DNA of 64,000 nt, taken from positions 620,001 to 684,000 of the forward strand of contig OCMG01000004.1 in NCBI GenBank assembly GCA_900215285.1, given 5' to 3'. The stretch comes from Ensifer adhaerens (GTDB lineage: Bacteria; Pseudomonadota; Alphaproteobacteria; Rhizobiales; Rhizobiaceae). A program made the translations under genes and the position numbers. Below, piece after piece: positions 17,680 to 26,596 of this stretch (positions are counted from its first letter, which is position 1; every line of letters begins with the position of its first letter). Below the pieces are notes generated by a model. It did not search any database and was not told the origin of the DNA. It was given only the letters and a program-made list of their open reading frames with translations.

Positions 17680-18558
17680 TCAATCCTTCAGCAGTTCCGG
17701 CCCGTCCAGGATCTCGTTATCGATCTCACCGATGGCCAGCTTTTCCTTGCCGTCGTAATCCAGCGCATGAAGGATGTGACGGATGAGGTTCAGACGCGCG
17801 CGCCGCTTGTCGTTGGCGCGGATCACGGTCCAGGGTGCGTGCTTGGTATGGGTTTCCTTCAGCATCTTGTCGCGCGCCTTGGAATAATCGTCCCACTTGG
17901 TGAGCGCCGCGATATCCATGTCGGACAATTTCCAGACCTTGAGCGGATCGTGGCGGCGGTCGTGGAAGCGCTTCAGCTGCATCTCCCGGCCGATATTGAG
18001 CCAGAACTTGAAGAGATAGATGCCGTCATTGACGATCAGCCGCTCGAATTCCGGCGTGGCCTTGAGGAAGGCCTTGTATTCGTCCTGCGTGCAGAAGCCC
18101 ATGACAGGCTCGACGCCGGCGCGGTTATACCAGGAACGGTCGAAGGCGACGAATTCGCCGGCAGTCGGGAAATGGCTGACATAGCGCTGTAAATACCATT
18201 GCCCACGCTCGGTCTCGGTCGGCTTTGTCAACGCCACGACGCGAGCGGAACGGGGGTTCATGTAGGCAAGCGTTGCGGCAATGGAACCGCCCTTGCCGGC
18301 GGCATCGCGGCCTTCGAAGACCGACATGACGCGCTTTCCGGTCTTCTGCAGCCAGAACTGGACCTTCACCAGCTCCTTCTGCAGCGAATAGAGCTCGATC
18401 TGATAGTCCTCTTCCTTCAGCTTCTTCTTGTAGGGATAACCACCGGAATCGAGCGCCGCTTCCTCGATCCATTCGGGCAGATGCGGATCATCGACATCGA
18501 AAACCCGCTTCTTGCCGTCAAATTCAAGCTCCACCGCCCTGCTTTTCTGGTCTGCCAT
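17680..18558 (-). CDS. ppk2: Polyphosphate kinase 2 (class I)
   Basis: 292 residues with the PPK2 core: Walker [11 protein letters not shown], the lid/Walker B area [19 protein letters not shown], and [18 protein letters not shown]2 transfers phosphate between polyphosphate and nucleoside diphosphates, usually making GTP or ATP from polyP. Length and motif order fit single-domain class I enzymes. It is a single gene, not next to ppk1 or ppx. Confidence 0.93.
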   Translation of the reverse strand: MADQKSRAVELEFDGKKRVFDVDDPHLPEWIEEAALDSGGYPYKKKLKEEDYQIELYSLQKELVKVQFWLQKTGKRVMSVFEGRDAAGKGGSIAATLAYMNPRSARVVALTKPTETERGQWYLQRYVSHFPTAGEFVAFDRSWYNRAGVEPVMGFCTQDEYKAFLKATPEFERLIVNDGIYLFKFWLNIGREMQLKRFHDRRHDPLKVWKLSDMDIAALTKWDDYSKARDKMLKETHTKHAPWTVIRANDKRRARLNLIRHILHALDYDGKEKLAIGEIDNEILDGPELLKD

Positions 18559-18586
18559 GCGCTACCGTTCCTCCAATCATATTATG

Positions 18587-19240
18587 TCATCCTAGCGCAT
18601 TGGCGAACGTGACGACAGCGGCAGCTTGACGGATAGCGGCCGCAATTTCGTCCTCGCTGCGTCCCCCGTTGATCGCAATGCGCCCACCGAAGACGAAGTG
18701 GGGAACCGATCTGACACCGGCCGCCGCCGCTCGGGAAGCTTCTTGTTCCACACGTCGGTGTTGCTCGGGATCGAGGGCGATCGCGCGAGCCTCTTCCCGT
18801 TCGAATCCGTGGTCCACGGCGATATCCGCAAGAACATCGGGATCCGAGATGTTCTTCGCTTCCAGGAAATGGGCATCGGTGATGGCGACCGCAAGCTTGT
18901 GCTGCGTGCCGCGTGCTTGCGCCGCCAGGATCAGCCCGTGTGCTGCCTGTGTCCTGTAAGTCCATGGCTGGCGGCTCAGGTTGAGGTCAAGGCCGGAGGC
19001 GCGAGCCTCCGCCTCGGGCCGGGCAAATGACGCCTTCGGATCGGTCACACCGTAGCGCTTGAGGAGAAGATCGGGAATGTAGAGCCCGTCCGCCGGTGCA
19101 TCGGGAAGCAGAAGAACCGGGTGTTGGTGAATATTCACGTCGAGTTCGGGGAAGCGTTCTGCCAGAACCTTGTCGAGACGGTGATGGCCGATGATGCACC
19201 AGGGACAGGTGATCTCCGTGTACAGATCGATTTGCAGCAT
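18587..19240 (-). CDS. DsbA-family (FrnE-like) thiol oxidoreductase
   Basis: 217 residues, cytosolic (no signal peptide). A thioredoxin fold carries the active site CPWC near residue 13, interrupted by a helical insert, and ends with the cis-Pro region GVRSVPHFVFGGR. This is the FrnE/2-hydroxychromene-2-carboxylate isomerase-like branch of DsbA. Physiological substrate is unknown. It is the last of four minus-strand genes with redox character (19.2-21.7 kb). Confidence 0.88.
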   Translation of the reverse strand: MLQIDLYTEITCPWCIIGHHRLDKVLAERFPELDVNIHQHPVLLLPDAPADGLYIPDLLLKRYGVTDPKASFARPEAEARASGLDLNLSRQPWTYRTQAAHGLILAAQARGTQHKLAVAITDAHFLEAKNISDPDVLADIAVDHGFEREEARAIALDPEQHRRVEQEASRAAAAGVRSVPHFVFGGRIAINGGRSEDEIAAAIRQAAAVVTFANALG

Positions 19241-19327
19241 GAATGTTTCCTTTTGGTTTTCGAGCCGGCCGTCTTCAAATAATCCGGGCGGCTCGGCAGC
19301 GACTTGCTGTGCCTCGCATCTGCAAGG

Positions 19328-20254
19328 TCAGGACTGGCTGGAAACGGGAGACAAGCCTGGGTCGATCCCCGTCATCTTGACGGAAACATCCCATAACCGT
19401 TCTGCAAGCTGCGGATTCCGCGCATCGTCGGAGGGAACGCCCTCACCGGAGGGGCCTCGCAACCCGGAGACTCCCGTAGGCCCGTAATAGCCGCCTGGCT
19501 TTATTGGCCCCGTCGCTGCATGCAGCGCGCCCCATGCCCCCATGGCGGGGGTGGCGAAGAGCAAGCCGATCAGGGACATGATGATGTTGCCCCACCAGTT
19601 GCTGCGGGCGAGGTTCGTACCGACAAGCCCAGGATGGCAGGCGACCGCCGTTACCGGCACGCCTGCCGCCCGCAACCGCCGATCCAGCTCGAAGACGAAG
19701 AGCATGTTCGCGAGCTTGCTGGCGCCATACCGCGGAAGCCATTTGTAGCTCTGGTGGGCGTCAAGGTCGTCCCATTCGATCTTCGCGCCCTTGTGCTGCC
19801 CGCTGCTCGTGACGACGATGCGCGCGCCGGGCGTTTCACTGAGCTTGGGCAGCATGAGCCCACTGAACGCGAAGCAGCCGAGATGATTGACGCCGAAGGT
19901 CTGTTCAAAACCCTGCGCCGTGCGCTTCAGCGTCGGCCCCTGCAGACCGGCATTGTTGATCAGCGCATCAATACGCGGTTCCTTGGCGGCCAGCTCCGCA
20001 GCCCGTCGGACACTCGCCAAGTCCCCCAGGTCAAGCGGCAGGAAGGCGAGATCGGCACCCGAGGTCCTTTGACGAATCCGGCTCATTGCGGCTTTTGCCT
20101 TCGCCTCGTCGCGGCACGCGAGCAGCACGCGCGCACCCCGCGCCGCGAGCGCGCTCGCCACTTCGAAACCTATGCCCGCATTCGCTCCCGTGACGATGAA
20201 GCATTTGCCTGACTGATCCGGCACATCGGCCGTCGTGAATCCCTTGGATGTCAT
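19328..20254 (-). CDS. Short-chain dehydrogenase (retinol-dehydrogenase-like)
   Basis: 308 residues from the ATG at 20254, preceded by GAGGAG. Rossmann motif TGANAGIG, NNAG and the catalytic Ser (VVTSSGQ) and YGASK (Tyr-x-x-x-Lys) are present. The sequence resembles the bacterial relatives of eukaryotic retinol dehydrogenases and oxidoreductases of unknown substrate. Part of the same-strand redox cluster; the 101-base gap to the DsbA-like gene leaves an operon uncertain. Confidence 0.88.
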   Translation of the reverse strand: MTSKGFTTADVPDQSGKCFIVTGANAGIGFEVASALAARGARVLLACRDEAKAKAAMSRIRQRTSGADLAFLPLDLGDLASVRRAAELAAKEPRIDALINNAGLQGPTLKRTAQGFEQTFGVNHLGCFAFSGLMLPKLSETPGARIVVTSSGQHKGAKIEWDDLDAHQSYKWLPRYGASKLANMLFVFELDRRLRAAGVPVTAVACHPGLVGTNLARSNWWGNIIMSLIGLLFATPAMGAWGALHAATGPIKPGGYYGPTGVSGLRGPSGEGVPSDDARNPQLAERLWDVSVKMTGIDPGLSPVSSQS

Positions 20255-20376
20255 AGGGTTCTCCTCGCGTAACACGGATTATGGAGGTTTCGGCAACCCT
20301 GCCGGATAGGAGTTCTGCGCGGCGGCAGGCGCCGCGCGCATGTCCGCCAAACAAGTGTCTGGTGAAACATCTGCCT

Positions 20377-21021
20377 TCAAATGTGATCGGCTATCGCGGG
20401 GGCAGCGCGGATGTACTCCTTGCCAGCGACCTGATCGACCAGGAATTTCGCGAGGCTCCCGCGGGAAAGCTTCATCCCGAGCTTCGTCTTGCCATACCAG
20501 CCGACGTCCACCTGGCCGGTTGCGGTGCCGTCCTTGAGGTTCGGAATTCGAACGAGGGTCCAGTCGAGGCGTGAGTTGCTCACGAGTTCAGCGGTCGCCT
20601 TGATGTCATCCTGAGCCTTGGGAACGATCAACTTGAACAGCGTCACGAATGCTCGCGACTTGAAGTCAAAACCGTCCTTCGGGTCACGATAGTTGGCCGT
20701 CGATATCTGGATGATGCGACGAACCTTCAGCTCCTCCATCACAGAGATGATCGTGGAGACGCCGCGCATGATCGGGCGCTTCTCACGCGCTTTCAGGCTG
20801 TTGGGCCCCAGCGCGCTGATGACGGCGTCTGCGCCCTGAATGCAGGCCCTGATCGCTTCGCGATTGTTGAGGTCGCCGACGACGATTTCGATCTTGCCGT
20901 CAAATGCAGACAGTTTTGCGGCGTTGCGTGTGTACACGGACGACTCATAGCCCTGCCGGAGCGCTTCTTCGATAATGTGGGCGCCAGTTGGACCGGTTCC
21001 TCCAAAGAGAGCAATCTTCAT
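20377..21021 (-). CDS. NAD(P)-binding atypical SDR (NmrA-like) protein
   Basis: 214 residues from the ATG at 21021 (AAGGAAG ribosome-binding site). N-terminal MKIALFGGTGPTGAHI with a GGTGPTG nucleotide-binding loop, then GDLNN and DAVISALGP, typical of NAD(P)H-binding NmrA/SDR_a5 proteins such as BVR-B-like reductases. The active-site Tyr-Lys pair of classical SDRs is not obvious. Likely a flavin or quinone reductase, or a redox-sensing protein; substrate unknown. It starts 95 bases after the azoreductase gene. Confidence 0.82.
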   Translation of the reverse strand: MKIALFGGTGPTGAHIIEEALRQGYESSVYTRNAAKLSAFDGKIEIVVGDLNNREAIRACIQGADAVISALGPNSLKAREKRPIMRGVSTIISVMEELKVRRIIQISTANYRDPKDGFDFKSRAFVTLFKLIVPKAQDDIKATAELVSNSRLDWTLVRIPNLKDGTATGQVDVGWYGKTKLGMKLSRGSLAKFLVDQVAGKEYIRAAPAIADHI

Positions 21022-21116
21022 TTCATCTTCCTTTTTACCTTCTGGCGCGAAGCGACTGATGTGGCTGCTGACACCAAGACTCGTGCTCGCAGCCTCAGCC
21101 ATCTTCCGGCTTGCGT

Positions 21117-21737
21117 TTAGGCGGCTTTGTCCAGGATGGCACGAACCTGAGCTTCGGTCGCTGCGATGGCGGCCTTGGCCGCCTCAGGCCCGAAGACGGT
21201 GCCTTCCACGCGGATGATTTCCACGTCGGTCAGGCCGATGAAGCCCAGGAGGTGGCGCAAATAGCCGGTCTGGAAGTCAAAGGCGGCCCAGTCGCCTTCG
21301 GAGAAGACGCCGCCTGCGGCGGTGACGAGATAGACCTTCTTGCCGGTCAACAATCCCTGCGGCCTGCCGGCTTCGTTGTAACCAAAGGTCACCCGCGGCC
21401 AGGTGATATGATCGAACCACGCCTTCAACTGGGACGGCAGACCGAAATTGATCATGCCTGAGCCCAGGACGATCACGTCGGCAGCCTTCACCTCGTCGAC
21501 GAGCTCCTGGGCAAGGCCGACTGCCTCGACCTGCTCAGCTGTGCGCGCCTCGGCTGCGGCGACGCGACCCTGGATATAGGCCTGGCCGATATGCGGGATT
21601 GGCTTAGCCGTCAGATCGCGCGTGAGGACGGTGCCGCCCGTGCGGGCCTTCAAGCCGTCGGCGATTTCGGTCGCGAAGCGGGTGGACAGGCCTTCGGGGC
21701 CACGGGGACTCGACGTAACGAGAAGGATGTTGGTCAT
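21117..21737 (-). CDS. azoR: FMN-dependent NADH:quinone/azo reductase
   Basis: 206 residues, flavodoxin-like fold with the phosphate-binding loop [14 protein letters not shown] and the FMN-binding segments [18 protein letters not shown] and [10 protein letters not shown] of the AzoR family. It reduces quinones and azo compounds with NADH. The gene is divergent from the HxlR-family regulator, with a perfect palindrome 24 bases before its ATG, so it is probably induced by quinones or electrophiles. Confidence 0.92.
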   Translation of the reverse strand: MTNILLVTSSPRGPEGLSTRFATEIADGLKARTGGTVLTRDLTAKPIPHIGQAYIQGRVAAAEARTAEQVEAVGLAQELVDEVKAADVIVLGSGMINFGLPSQLKAWFDHITWPRVTFGYNEAGRPQGLLTGKKVYLVTAAGGVFSEGDWAAFDFQTGYLRHLLGFIGLTDVEIIRVEGTVFGPEAAKAAIAATEAQVRAILDKAA

Positions 21738-21760
21738 GGTTGCTCCTATGGGTACGCGGT

Positions 21761-21777
21761 GGTAACATCTTGTTACC
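21761..21777. promoter_or_regulatory. HxlR-type operator between azoR and its regulator
   Basis: Perfect inverted repeat GGTAAC-N5-GTTACC in the 86-base divergent gap. GTAAC/GTTAC half-sites are typical for HxlR-family repressors of quinone-response genes. Confidence 0.65.
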
Positions 21778-21823
21778 TACACTATTAAGGTGACCACCAT
21801 GATCCTTGCAAGAAGGCACTCCA

Positions 21824-22201
21824 ATGACACTCAGTATCACTGATTTTCCTGCCCCCACCCAAGGTGACGACTGCCGGATGGTTCGGGAAATCCTCGATCT
21901 CGTCGGCGACAAATGGACGCTGTACATCATTGCAACGCTCAAAGACGGACCGGTTCGGTTCAACGAATTGCGGCGCCGGATCGACGGCATCTCGCAGCGG
22001 ATGCTGACAATCAACCTGCGGGGACTGGAGCGCGACGGGCTGGTGAAGCGAACATTGTTTCCCACCATTCCGCCGCGTGTGGACTACGAGTTGACCGACG
22101 TCGGACGAACGCTTCTCGCCCCGGTCATGTCACTCGTCAGGTGGGCGAATAGCAATCAGGAGAACATAAGGGACGCTCGCGTGCAGTTTGATGCAAGCTA
22201 A
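21824..22201 (+). CDS. HxlR-family winged-helix transcriptional regulator
   Basis: 125 residues from the ATG at 21824 (AAGAAGG ribosome-binding site; a TTG at 21806 is in frame). The HxlR core is complete: DDCRMVREILDLVGDKW, then RFNELRRRIDGISQRMLTINLRGLERDGL with the recognition helix, and YELTDVGRTL. A Cys in the N-terminal DDC position is the one oxidised in quinone-sensing family members such as YodB/QorR. It probably represses azoR through the palindrome at 21761-21777 and may control the downstream redox genes. Confidence 0.9.
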   Translation: MTLSITDFPAPTQGDDCRMVREILDLVGDKWTLYIIATLKDGPVRFNELRRRIDGISQRMLTINLRGLERDGLVKRTLFPTIPPRVDYELTDVGRTLLAPVMSLVRWANSNQENIRDARVQFDAS

Positions 22202-22285
22202 GGCATCGGCGCGAAGAAAAACATGTCACAATAGAAGCGTAACAAGTTCCCACCATTGGCGATTCGCGTATGGCGGGAGGAAGGC

Positions 22286-23542
22286 GTGGCATTGACGGAC
22301 GACGACGGTAAAATCAGGTGGCGGCAAAGTCCCTACATGCTGCTCGCCGGTCTGCTCATCCTCGGGGCCGCCGTTGCGGCCGCCTTGCACGCAATTGCGG
22401 TGGCGGTGGTGCTTTGCGTCGGCGCCGTCGCGATCCTTGCCTATCAGCCCGCCCGCTCTCCCAATGCCGATGCCGTTCCCATGACCGCGCCCGAGGCGGC
22501 AACGATCAGCGAAATCCCGCGCGACAATATCGCGATCACCATCGGCGCATTGTCCGCCATCGACCTGCCGCTCTACCTGATCGACGCGCGCGAGAATATC
22601 GTTTTCCAAAATGGCGCGGCGAGCGAAGCCTTCGGCGAGATCGAGCCGAACGCCCATATCACGACGCGGCTGCGCTCTCCGGCCATCCTCGACTGCGTGC
22701 GCGAAACAATCGCCAAGGGCAATGTTAATACGGTCGAATATTCCGAACGCCACCCTTCGACGCGGGTTTATCTGGCGAGGGTCGCGCCGGTGTCCGTCCA
22801 AAATGGCCGCGCCACGCATTTCATTCTCTCCTTCCGCGACATTTCGGAATCGCGGGTCGTTGAACGGATGCGCTCCGACTTCGTGGCCAATGCCAGCCAC
22901 GAACTCAGAACCCCGCTGGCTTCGTTGCAGGGCTTTATTGAAACGCTCCAGGGGCCGGCCAAGAACGATCCGAAGGCGGGGGAACGCTTCCTCGCCATCA
23001 TGCTGGAACAGGTTCAGCGGATGAACCGGCTGGTGGACGATCTTCTGTCGCTTTCAAGGCTGGAACTAAAGGCGCATATCGCGCCCTCCGACCGGGTGGA
23101 CCTGCTACCGCTGCTTGGCCATGTGCGCGATGCGCTGCAGCCGCTCGCCGCCTCGCTCGATGTCGAAATCGCACTCAACCTTCCGGGAGACCAGGTCTTC
23201 GTGGCGGGCGATCGCGACGAATTGATCCAGGTCTTCGAGAATCTCGTTCAGAATGCCTGCAAATACGGGCAGGAGGGCAAGCGTGTCGAAGTCACGCTAA
23301 CCCCCGCAAAGGGAAGTCAGGGCGCAGAAGTCTCGATCCGTGATTTCGGCCCGGGCATCGCGGACGAACATATTCCCCGCCTGACCGAACGTTTCTATCG
23401 CGTGAATGTGGAAGCCAGCCGCTCGAAGAAGGGGACCGGGCTCGGGCTTGCCATCGTCAAGCATATCCTGACCCGGCATCGCGCACGGCTCATCGTGAAG
23501 TCGGAAATCGGCAAGGGATCCGTTTTCACCGTAAGATTTTGA
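22286..23542 (+). CDS. phoR: Phosphate-regulon sensor histidine kinase
   Basis: 418 residues from the GTG at 22286, which has GGGAGG just upstream; a TTG at 22256 is in frame. Two N-terminal membrane segments, a PAS domain (LPLYLIDARENIVFQN), the H box FVANASHELRTPLASL, and N, G1 and G2 boxes (LVQNACKYG, RDFGPGIA, KGTGLGLAIVKH) are all intact. It autophosphorylates at low phosphate and drives PhoB. Downstream are phoU and phoB, but the pstSCAB transporter genes usually found between phoR and phoU in rhizobia are absent. Confidence 0.94.
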   Translation: MALTDDDGKIRWRQSPYMLLAGLLILGAAVAAALHAIAVAVVLCVGAVAILAYQPARSPNADAVPMTAPEAATISEIPRDNIAITIGALSAIDLPLYLIDARENIVFQNGAASEAFGEIEPNAHITTRLRSPAILDCVRETIAKGNVNTVEYSERHPSTRVYLARVAPVSVQNGRATHFILSFRDISESRVVERMRSDFVANASHELRTPLASLQGFIETLQGPAKNDPKAGERFLAIMLEQVQRMNRLVDDLLSLSRLELKAHIAPSDRVDLLPLLGHVRDALQPLAASLDVEIALNLPGDQVFVAGDRDELIQVFENLVQNACKYGQEGKRVEVTLTPAKGSQGAEVSIRDFGPGIADEHIPRLTERFYRVNVEASRSKKGTGLGLAIVKHILTRHRARLIVKSEIGKGSVFTVRF

Positions 23543-23743
23543 CGCCAGGGGTGACGACGGTCATTCATGCGCCTGAAATAAACGAGTGAATTCAGCCGTA
23601 TAATTTGTCACAAATCTTTTGCCAAAGTGTCATAAAAGCATTGGCGGGTGGCGCTAGGAAGGCGCATCCAGAATGAATGCGTCGCGCCACTGTCATGGCG
23701 CGGCCCAGCATGAACGCGCAACGGCTGACCGAAGAGGCCCGAC
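23543..23743 (+). promoter_or_regulatory. phoR-phoU intergenic region, no clear Pho box
   Basis: 201 bases where rhizobia often carry pstSCAB. It holds scattered TGTCA-like half-sites (TTGTCAC, GTGTCAT, CTGTCAT) but not two with the 11-base spacing of a Pho box. A promoter for phoU-phoB is likely here, but I cannot place it. Confidence 0.35.
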
Positions 23744-24454
23744 ATGACCCAATCCCATATTATGACCGCCTATGACGAGGAACTGCGTTTTCTCAGCCGC
23801 CGGATCGCGGAAATGGGTGGCATGGCCGAGCAGATGGCAAGCGACGCCGTTCGCGCGCTGGTCAATGCCGATGCGGCACTTGCACAGCGCGTGATCTCGG
23901 ACGACGCCATTCTGGACGCCGCCGAGCGCGAGATCACCGACAAGGCGATCCTGACGATTGCCCGCCGCCAGCCGGTCGCCAACGACCTGCGCGAAATCAT
24001 GGGCTCCATCCGCATTGCGTCCGATCTGGAGCGCGTCGGCGACCTCGGCAAGAACACCGCCAAGCGCGTGATAGCCGTCCAGCAGAGCGGCGTTCCGCGT
24101 GCGCTCGCCCGCGGCATGGAGCATCTGTCCGAACTGGCGCTCGCCCAGTTGAAGGACGTTCTAGACGTCTATTCCACGCGCTCCGCTGAAAAGGCCGAAG
24201 CGATCCGCGACCGCGACGAGGAAATCGACGCGATGTATACGTCGCTCTTCCGCGAACTGCTCACCTACATGATGGAAGACCCGCGCAACATCACGTCCTG
24301 CACGCATCTTCTCTTCTGCGCCAAGAACATCGAGCGCATCGGCGACCACGCAACCAACATCGCCGAGACCATCTATTACATGACCACCGGCATGCAACCG
24401 GCAGGCGAGCGTCCGAAGGACGACAACACCGCCACGATGACGGTCGAAGGCTGA
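23744..24454 (+). CDS. phoU: Phosphate signalling regulator PhoU
   Basis: 236 residues, two tandem three-helix PhoU repeats, each with the metal-binding E/DxxxD pattern: ASDLERVGDLGKNTA in the first and AKNIERIGDHATNIAE in the second. PhoU links the Pst transporter to PhoR and keeps the Pho regulon off when phosphate is adequate. It lies 16 bases before phoB, in an operon. With no pst genes here, the transporter must be encoded elsewhere. Confidence 0.95.
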   Translation: MTQSHIMTAYDEELRFLSRRIAEMGGMAEQMASDAVRALVNADAALAQRVISDDAILDAAEREITDKAILTIARRQPVANDLREIMGSIRIASDLERVGDLGKNTAKRVIAVQQSGVPRALARGMEHLSELALAQLKDVLDVYSTRSAEKAEAIRDRDEEIDAMYTSLFRELLTYMMEDPRNITSCTHLLFCAKNIERIGDHATNIAETIYYMTTGMQPAGERPKDDNTATMTVEG

Positions 24455-24470
24455 AGGCGGTAGAAGCGTC

Positions 24471-25154
24471 ATGCAGCCGAAGATTACGGTGGTCGAAGAC
24501 GAGGAGGCGCTGAGCGTCCTCCTGCGTTACAATCTGGAAGCCGAAGGCTACGAGGTCGAGACGATCCTGCGCGGCGACGAGGCGGATATCCGCCTGCAGG
24601 AGCAGGTGCCGGATCTCGTCATTCTCGACTGGATGCTGCCTGGCGTGCCTGGCATCGAACTGTGCCGTCGCTTACGGGCGCGGCCGACGACCGAGCGGCT
24701 GCCTATCATCATGCTGACGGCGAGGGGCGAGGAAAGCGAGCGCATCCGCGGTCTTTCGACCGGGGCGGACGACTATGTCGTGAAGCCTTTCTCCACGCCG
24801 GAACTGATGGCACGCGTGAAGGCCATGCTTCGCCGCGCCAAGCCGGAGGTCGTTTCCTCGCAGCTGAAATGCGGCGATATCGAGCTTGACCGGGACAGCC
24901 ACCGCGTTCACCGCCGCTCGCGCGAAGTGCGCCTCGGGCCGACGGAATTCCGTCTCCTGGAATTCTTCATGTCGTCACCCGGCCGCGTCTTTTCGCGCTC
25001 GCAGCTTCTGGACGGCGTCTGGGGCCATGACATCTATGTCGACGAGCGTACGGTCGACGTGCATATCGGACGCCTGCGCAAGGCGTTGAACTTCTCCAAC
25101 ATGCCGGATGTCATCCGCACCGTTCGCGGCGCGGGCTATTCGATGGAAGGCTGA
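24471..25154 (+). CDS. phoB: Phosphate-regulon response regulator
   Basis: 227 residues: an OmpR/PhoB-type protein with acidic pocket VEDEE, phosphoacceptor Asp in VILDWMLPG, Lys in VVKPFS, and a winged-helix DNA-binding domain ending in [16 protein letters not shown] and [11 protein letters not shown]. It activates phosphate-starvation genes. It is the last gene of the phoU-phoB unit. Confidence 0.95.
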   Translation: MQPKITVVEDEEALSVLLRYNLEAEGYEVETILRGDEADIRLQEQVPDLVILDWMLPGVPGIELCRRLRARPTTERLPIIMLTARGEESERIRGLSTGADDYVVKPFSTPELMARVKAMLRRAKPEVVSSQLKCGDIELDRDSHRVHRRSREVRLGPTEFRLLEFFMSSPGRVFSRSQLLDGVWGHDIYVDERTVDVHIGRLRKALNFSNMPDVIRTVRGAGYSMEG

Positions 25155-25259
25155 AACATCGCGATTTTGAACGCACCTTCAACCGCCGCCGCAAGCCTGA
25201 AGCTCGCGACGGCGGTTTGGTCTCTGGCGCCTCTTCCATTGCTATTTTTGGATGCTGTG

Positions 25260-25284
25260 GGAACCTGGATTGGGTTCGGACGTT
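25260..25284 (+). promoter_or_regulatory. EcfG general-stress promoter of the CsbD-like gene
   Basis: Exact consensus GGAAC (25260-25264), 16 bases, CGTT (25281-25284), 49 bases before the start codon. This is the element bound by the alphaproteobacterial sigma factor EcfG. Confidence 0.85.
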
Positions 25285-25333
25285 CTTCAGGAGCAAACGG
25301 AATGTGTTTGTTCCGATAAAAGGAGAAACGCTC

Positions 25334-25525
25334 ATGAGCAGCACCACTGACAAGATTTCCGGCAAGGCCAACGAACTCACGGGCAAGGCCAAGCAGGCCG
25401 TGGGCAAGGCTGTCGGCGACGACGAAATGCGCGCCAAAGGCGCTGCCCAGGAAGTCAAGGGCAAGGTCCAGACCGCCAAGGGCAATGCCAAGGAAGTCGT
25501 GAAGAACGCCACGGATCGCCTCTGA
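25334..25525 (+). CDS. CsbD-like stress-response protein
   Basis: 63 residues, Lys/Ala-rich and hydrophilic, with the CsbD pattern: [31 protein letters not shown] split across a repeated GKA motif, followed by [18 protein letters not shown]. Such proteins are strongly induced in the general stress response; mechanism unknown. AAAGGAG precedes the ATG at 25334. The EcfG promoter above makes it a likely member of the general stress regulon. Confidence 0.9.
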   Translation: MSSTTDKISGKANELTGKAKQAVGKAVGDDEMRAKGAAQEVKGKVQTAKGNAKEVVKNATDRL

Positions 25526-25578
25526 TACCTCTCTTCGGCAGTTGAGAAATCCTCCCCATCCCCTCTCCCAAAACGCAG

Positions 25579-25598
25579 CGGGCCCCTTTCGGGGCCCG
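25579..25598. terminator. Hairpin after the CsbD-like gene
   Basis: Stem CGGGCCCC/GGGGCCCG with a 4-base loop, followed by GTTTCATTT. It lies 53 bases after the stop codon and probably terminates transcription. Confidence 0.65.
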
Positions 25599-25635
25599 TT
25601 TCATTTCACACTATCTATTTGGACCTTTGTTTTGC

Positions 25636-25679
25636 GCAATTCCGGACGCAAAACCGGTCTCCACTTTCGCTGGAATTGC
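25636..25679. repeat. Dispersed rhizobial palindromic element, copy A
   Basis: 44-base unit with terminal inverted repeats GCAATTCC/GGAATTGC around a core with AAAACCGGT and CCACTTTCGC. A near copy occurs at 61223-61266 and a partial one at 58211-58247. It ends 6 bases before the gcrA stop and may help terminate gcrA. Confidence 0.75.
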
Positions 25680-25685
25680 CAGAGA

Positions 25686-26219
25686 TCAGCGGCCTGCGCG
25701 GCGGCGCTCGGCGGATGGCTGGTAGGCCAGCCGCGCGTGATAGGTGCAATAGGGCGAGCTATCCGGGCTGTCATTGCCGCAGAAGTGGAAGTCGTCTTTC
25801 ATCGGATCGCCGACCGGCCATTTGCAGGTCCGTTCGGTCAATTCCGTCAGCGCCAGGCGACGCGAAATCGGCACGACGACGTTTGACGCCGGCTGAACCT
25901 CGGTCTCGTAGTAGACTTCCGTCTCGACCTCTTCCTTCAGCATCGTCGCGCCCTGGGCGCGGGTGACCGTGCGGGTCACGGTACGCGGCATGAAAGACTG
26001 CGAACGGGGCGCTGCCGCCGCCGTCTGGCGCTTGGCCGGACGGGCAGTTGCGGCTCCACCGGCCTTGGCGCGGCCGGGCAGGCAAAGGCGATGCACCTTG
26101 CCGATCACCGCGTTGCGGCTGACGCCGCCCAGCTGTGCAGCGATCTGGCTGGCGCTCAAACCCTCGGACCACAATTTCTTCAGTCTTTCGACGCGCTCGT
26201 CTGTCCAGCCCATCGTCAT
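25686..26219 (-). CDS. gcrA: Cell-cycle regulator GcrA
   Basis: 177 residues. The N-terminal helix-turn-helix reads WTDERVERLKKLW ... LSASQIAAQLGG and SRNAVIGKVHRL, nearly invariant in the family; the C-terminal part has CKWPVGDP and FCGND ... YCTYH. GcrA binds RNA polymerase sigma-70 and activates promoters carrying GANTC sites methylated by CcrM. The middle is a low-complexity Ala/Arg linker. A second ATG at 26213 is possible. The upstream region carries seven GANTC sites. Confidence 0.95.
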   Translation of the reverse strand: MTMGWTDERVERLKKLWSEGLSASQIAAQLGGVSRNAVIGKVHRLCLPGRAKAGGAATARPAKRQTAAAAPRSQSFMPRTVTRTVTRAQGATMLKEEVETEVYYETEVQPASNVVVPISRRLALTELTERTCKWPVGDPMKDDFHFCGNDSPDSSPYCTYHARLAYQPSAERRRAGR

Positions 26220-26596
26220 CTTATAATCCGCTCCTTGTGCCTCGCAGAATCCACCACCGAGGCCGCGGAGTGTTCCGCTGCCGGGATACGCGCTTACAGT
26301 GTGGTGACTAGTTCCGCCGCATGCGATCTAGTAATTATTTGTTAACCTAAAGGGTGGGTGACTCTGTGGCAAGAGTCGGCGGAATCAGCGAGAATCACTT
26401 TCTGCTCTTTTCCCCAACTTGATGGGATTTCGGCAACACTCCCGCTCGGAGCATAGCGCCCGCTGTAATTTTCAAGATATTGAAAAATAACGATTAATTT
26501 GCGCCGCACTGGGCTTTTAGGAGCCCACATGCCTGCCGTAACGGAAGGTGGAATCCCCTAGAGTCAAGCCAGAAAAAAATTCAGGCAAGAGCGAAA
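26220..26596. promoter_or_regulatory. gcrA upstream region rich in GANTC methylation sites
   Basis: GANTC sites at 26247, 26360, 26373, 26382, 26392, 26551 and 26561, four of them within 37 bases. A CtrA-like half-conserved site GTAA-N7-TTAA is at 26331-26345. A short hairpin TGGGCT/AGCCCA lies near 26509-26526. No gene is seen. Confidence 0.6.

Noticed and set aside
23543..23743. A Pho box in front of phoU
   Set aside because: TGTCA-like half-sites are present but the spacing of 8 or 14 bases does not match the 11-base period.
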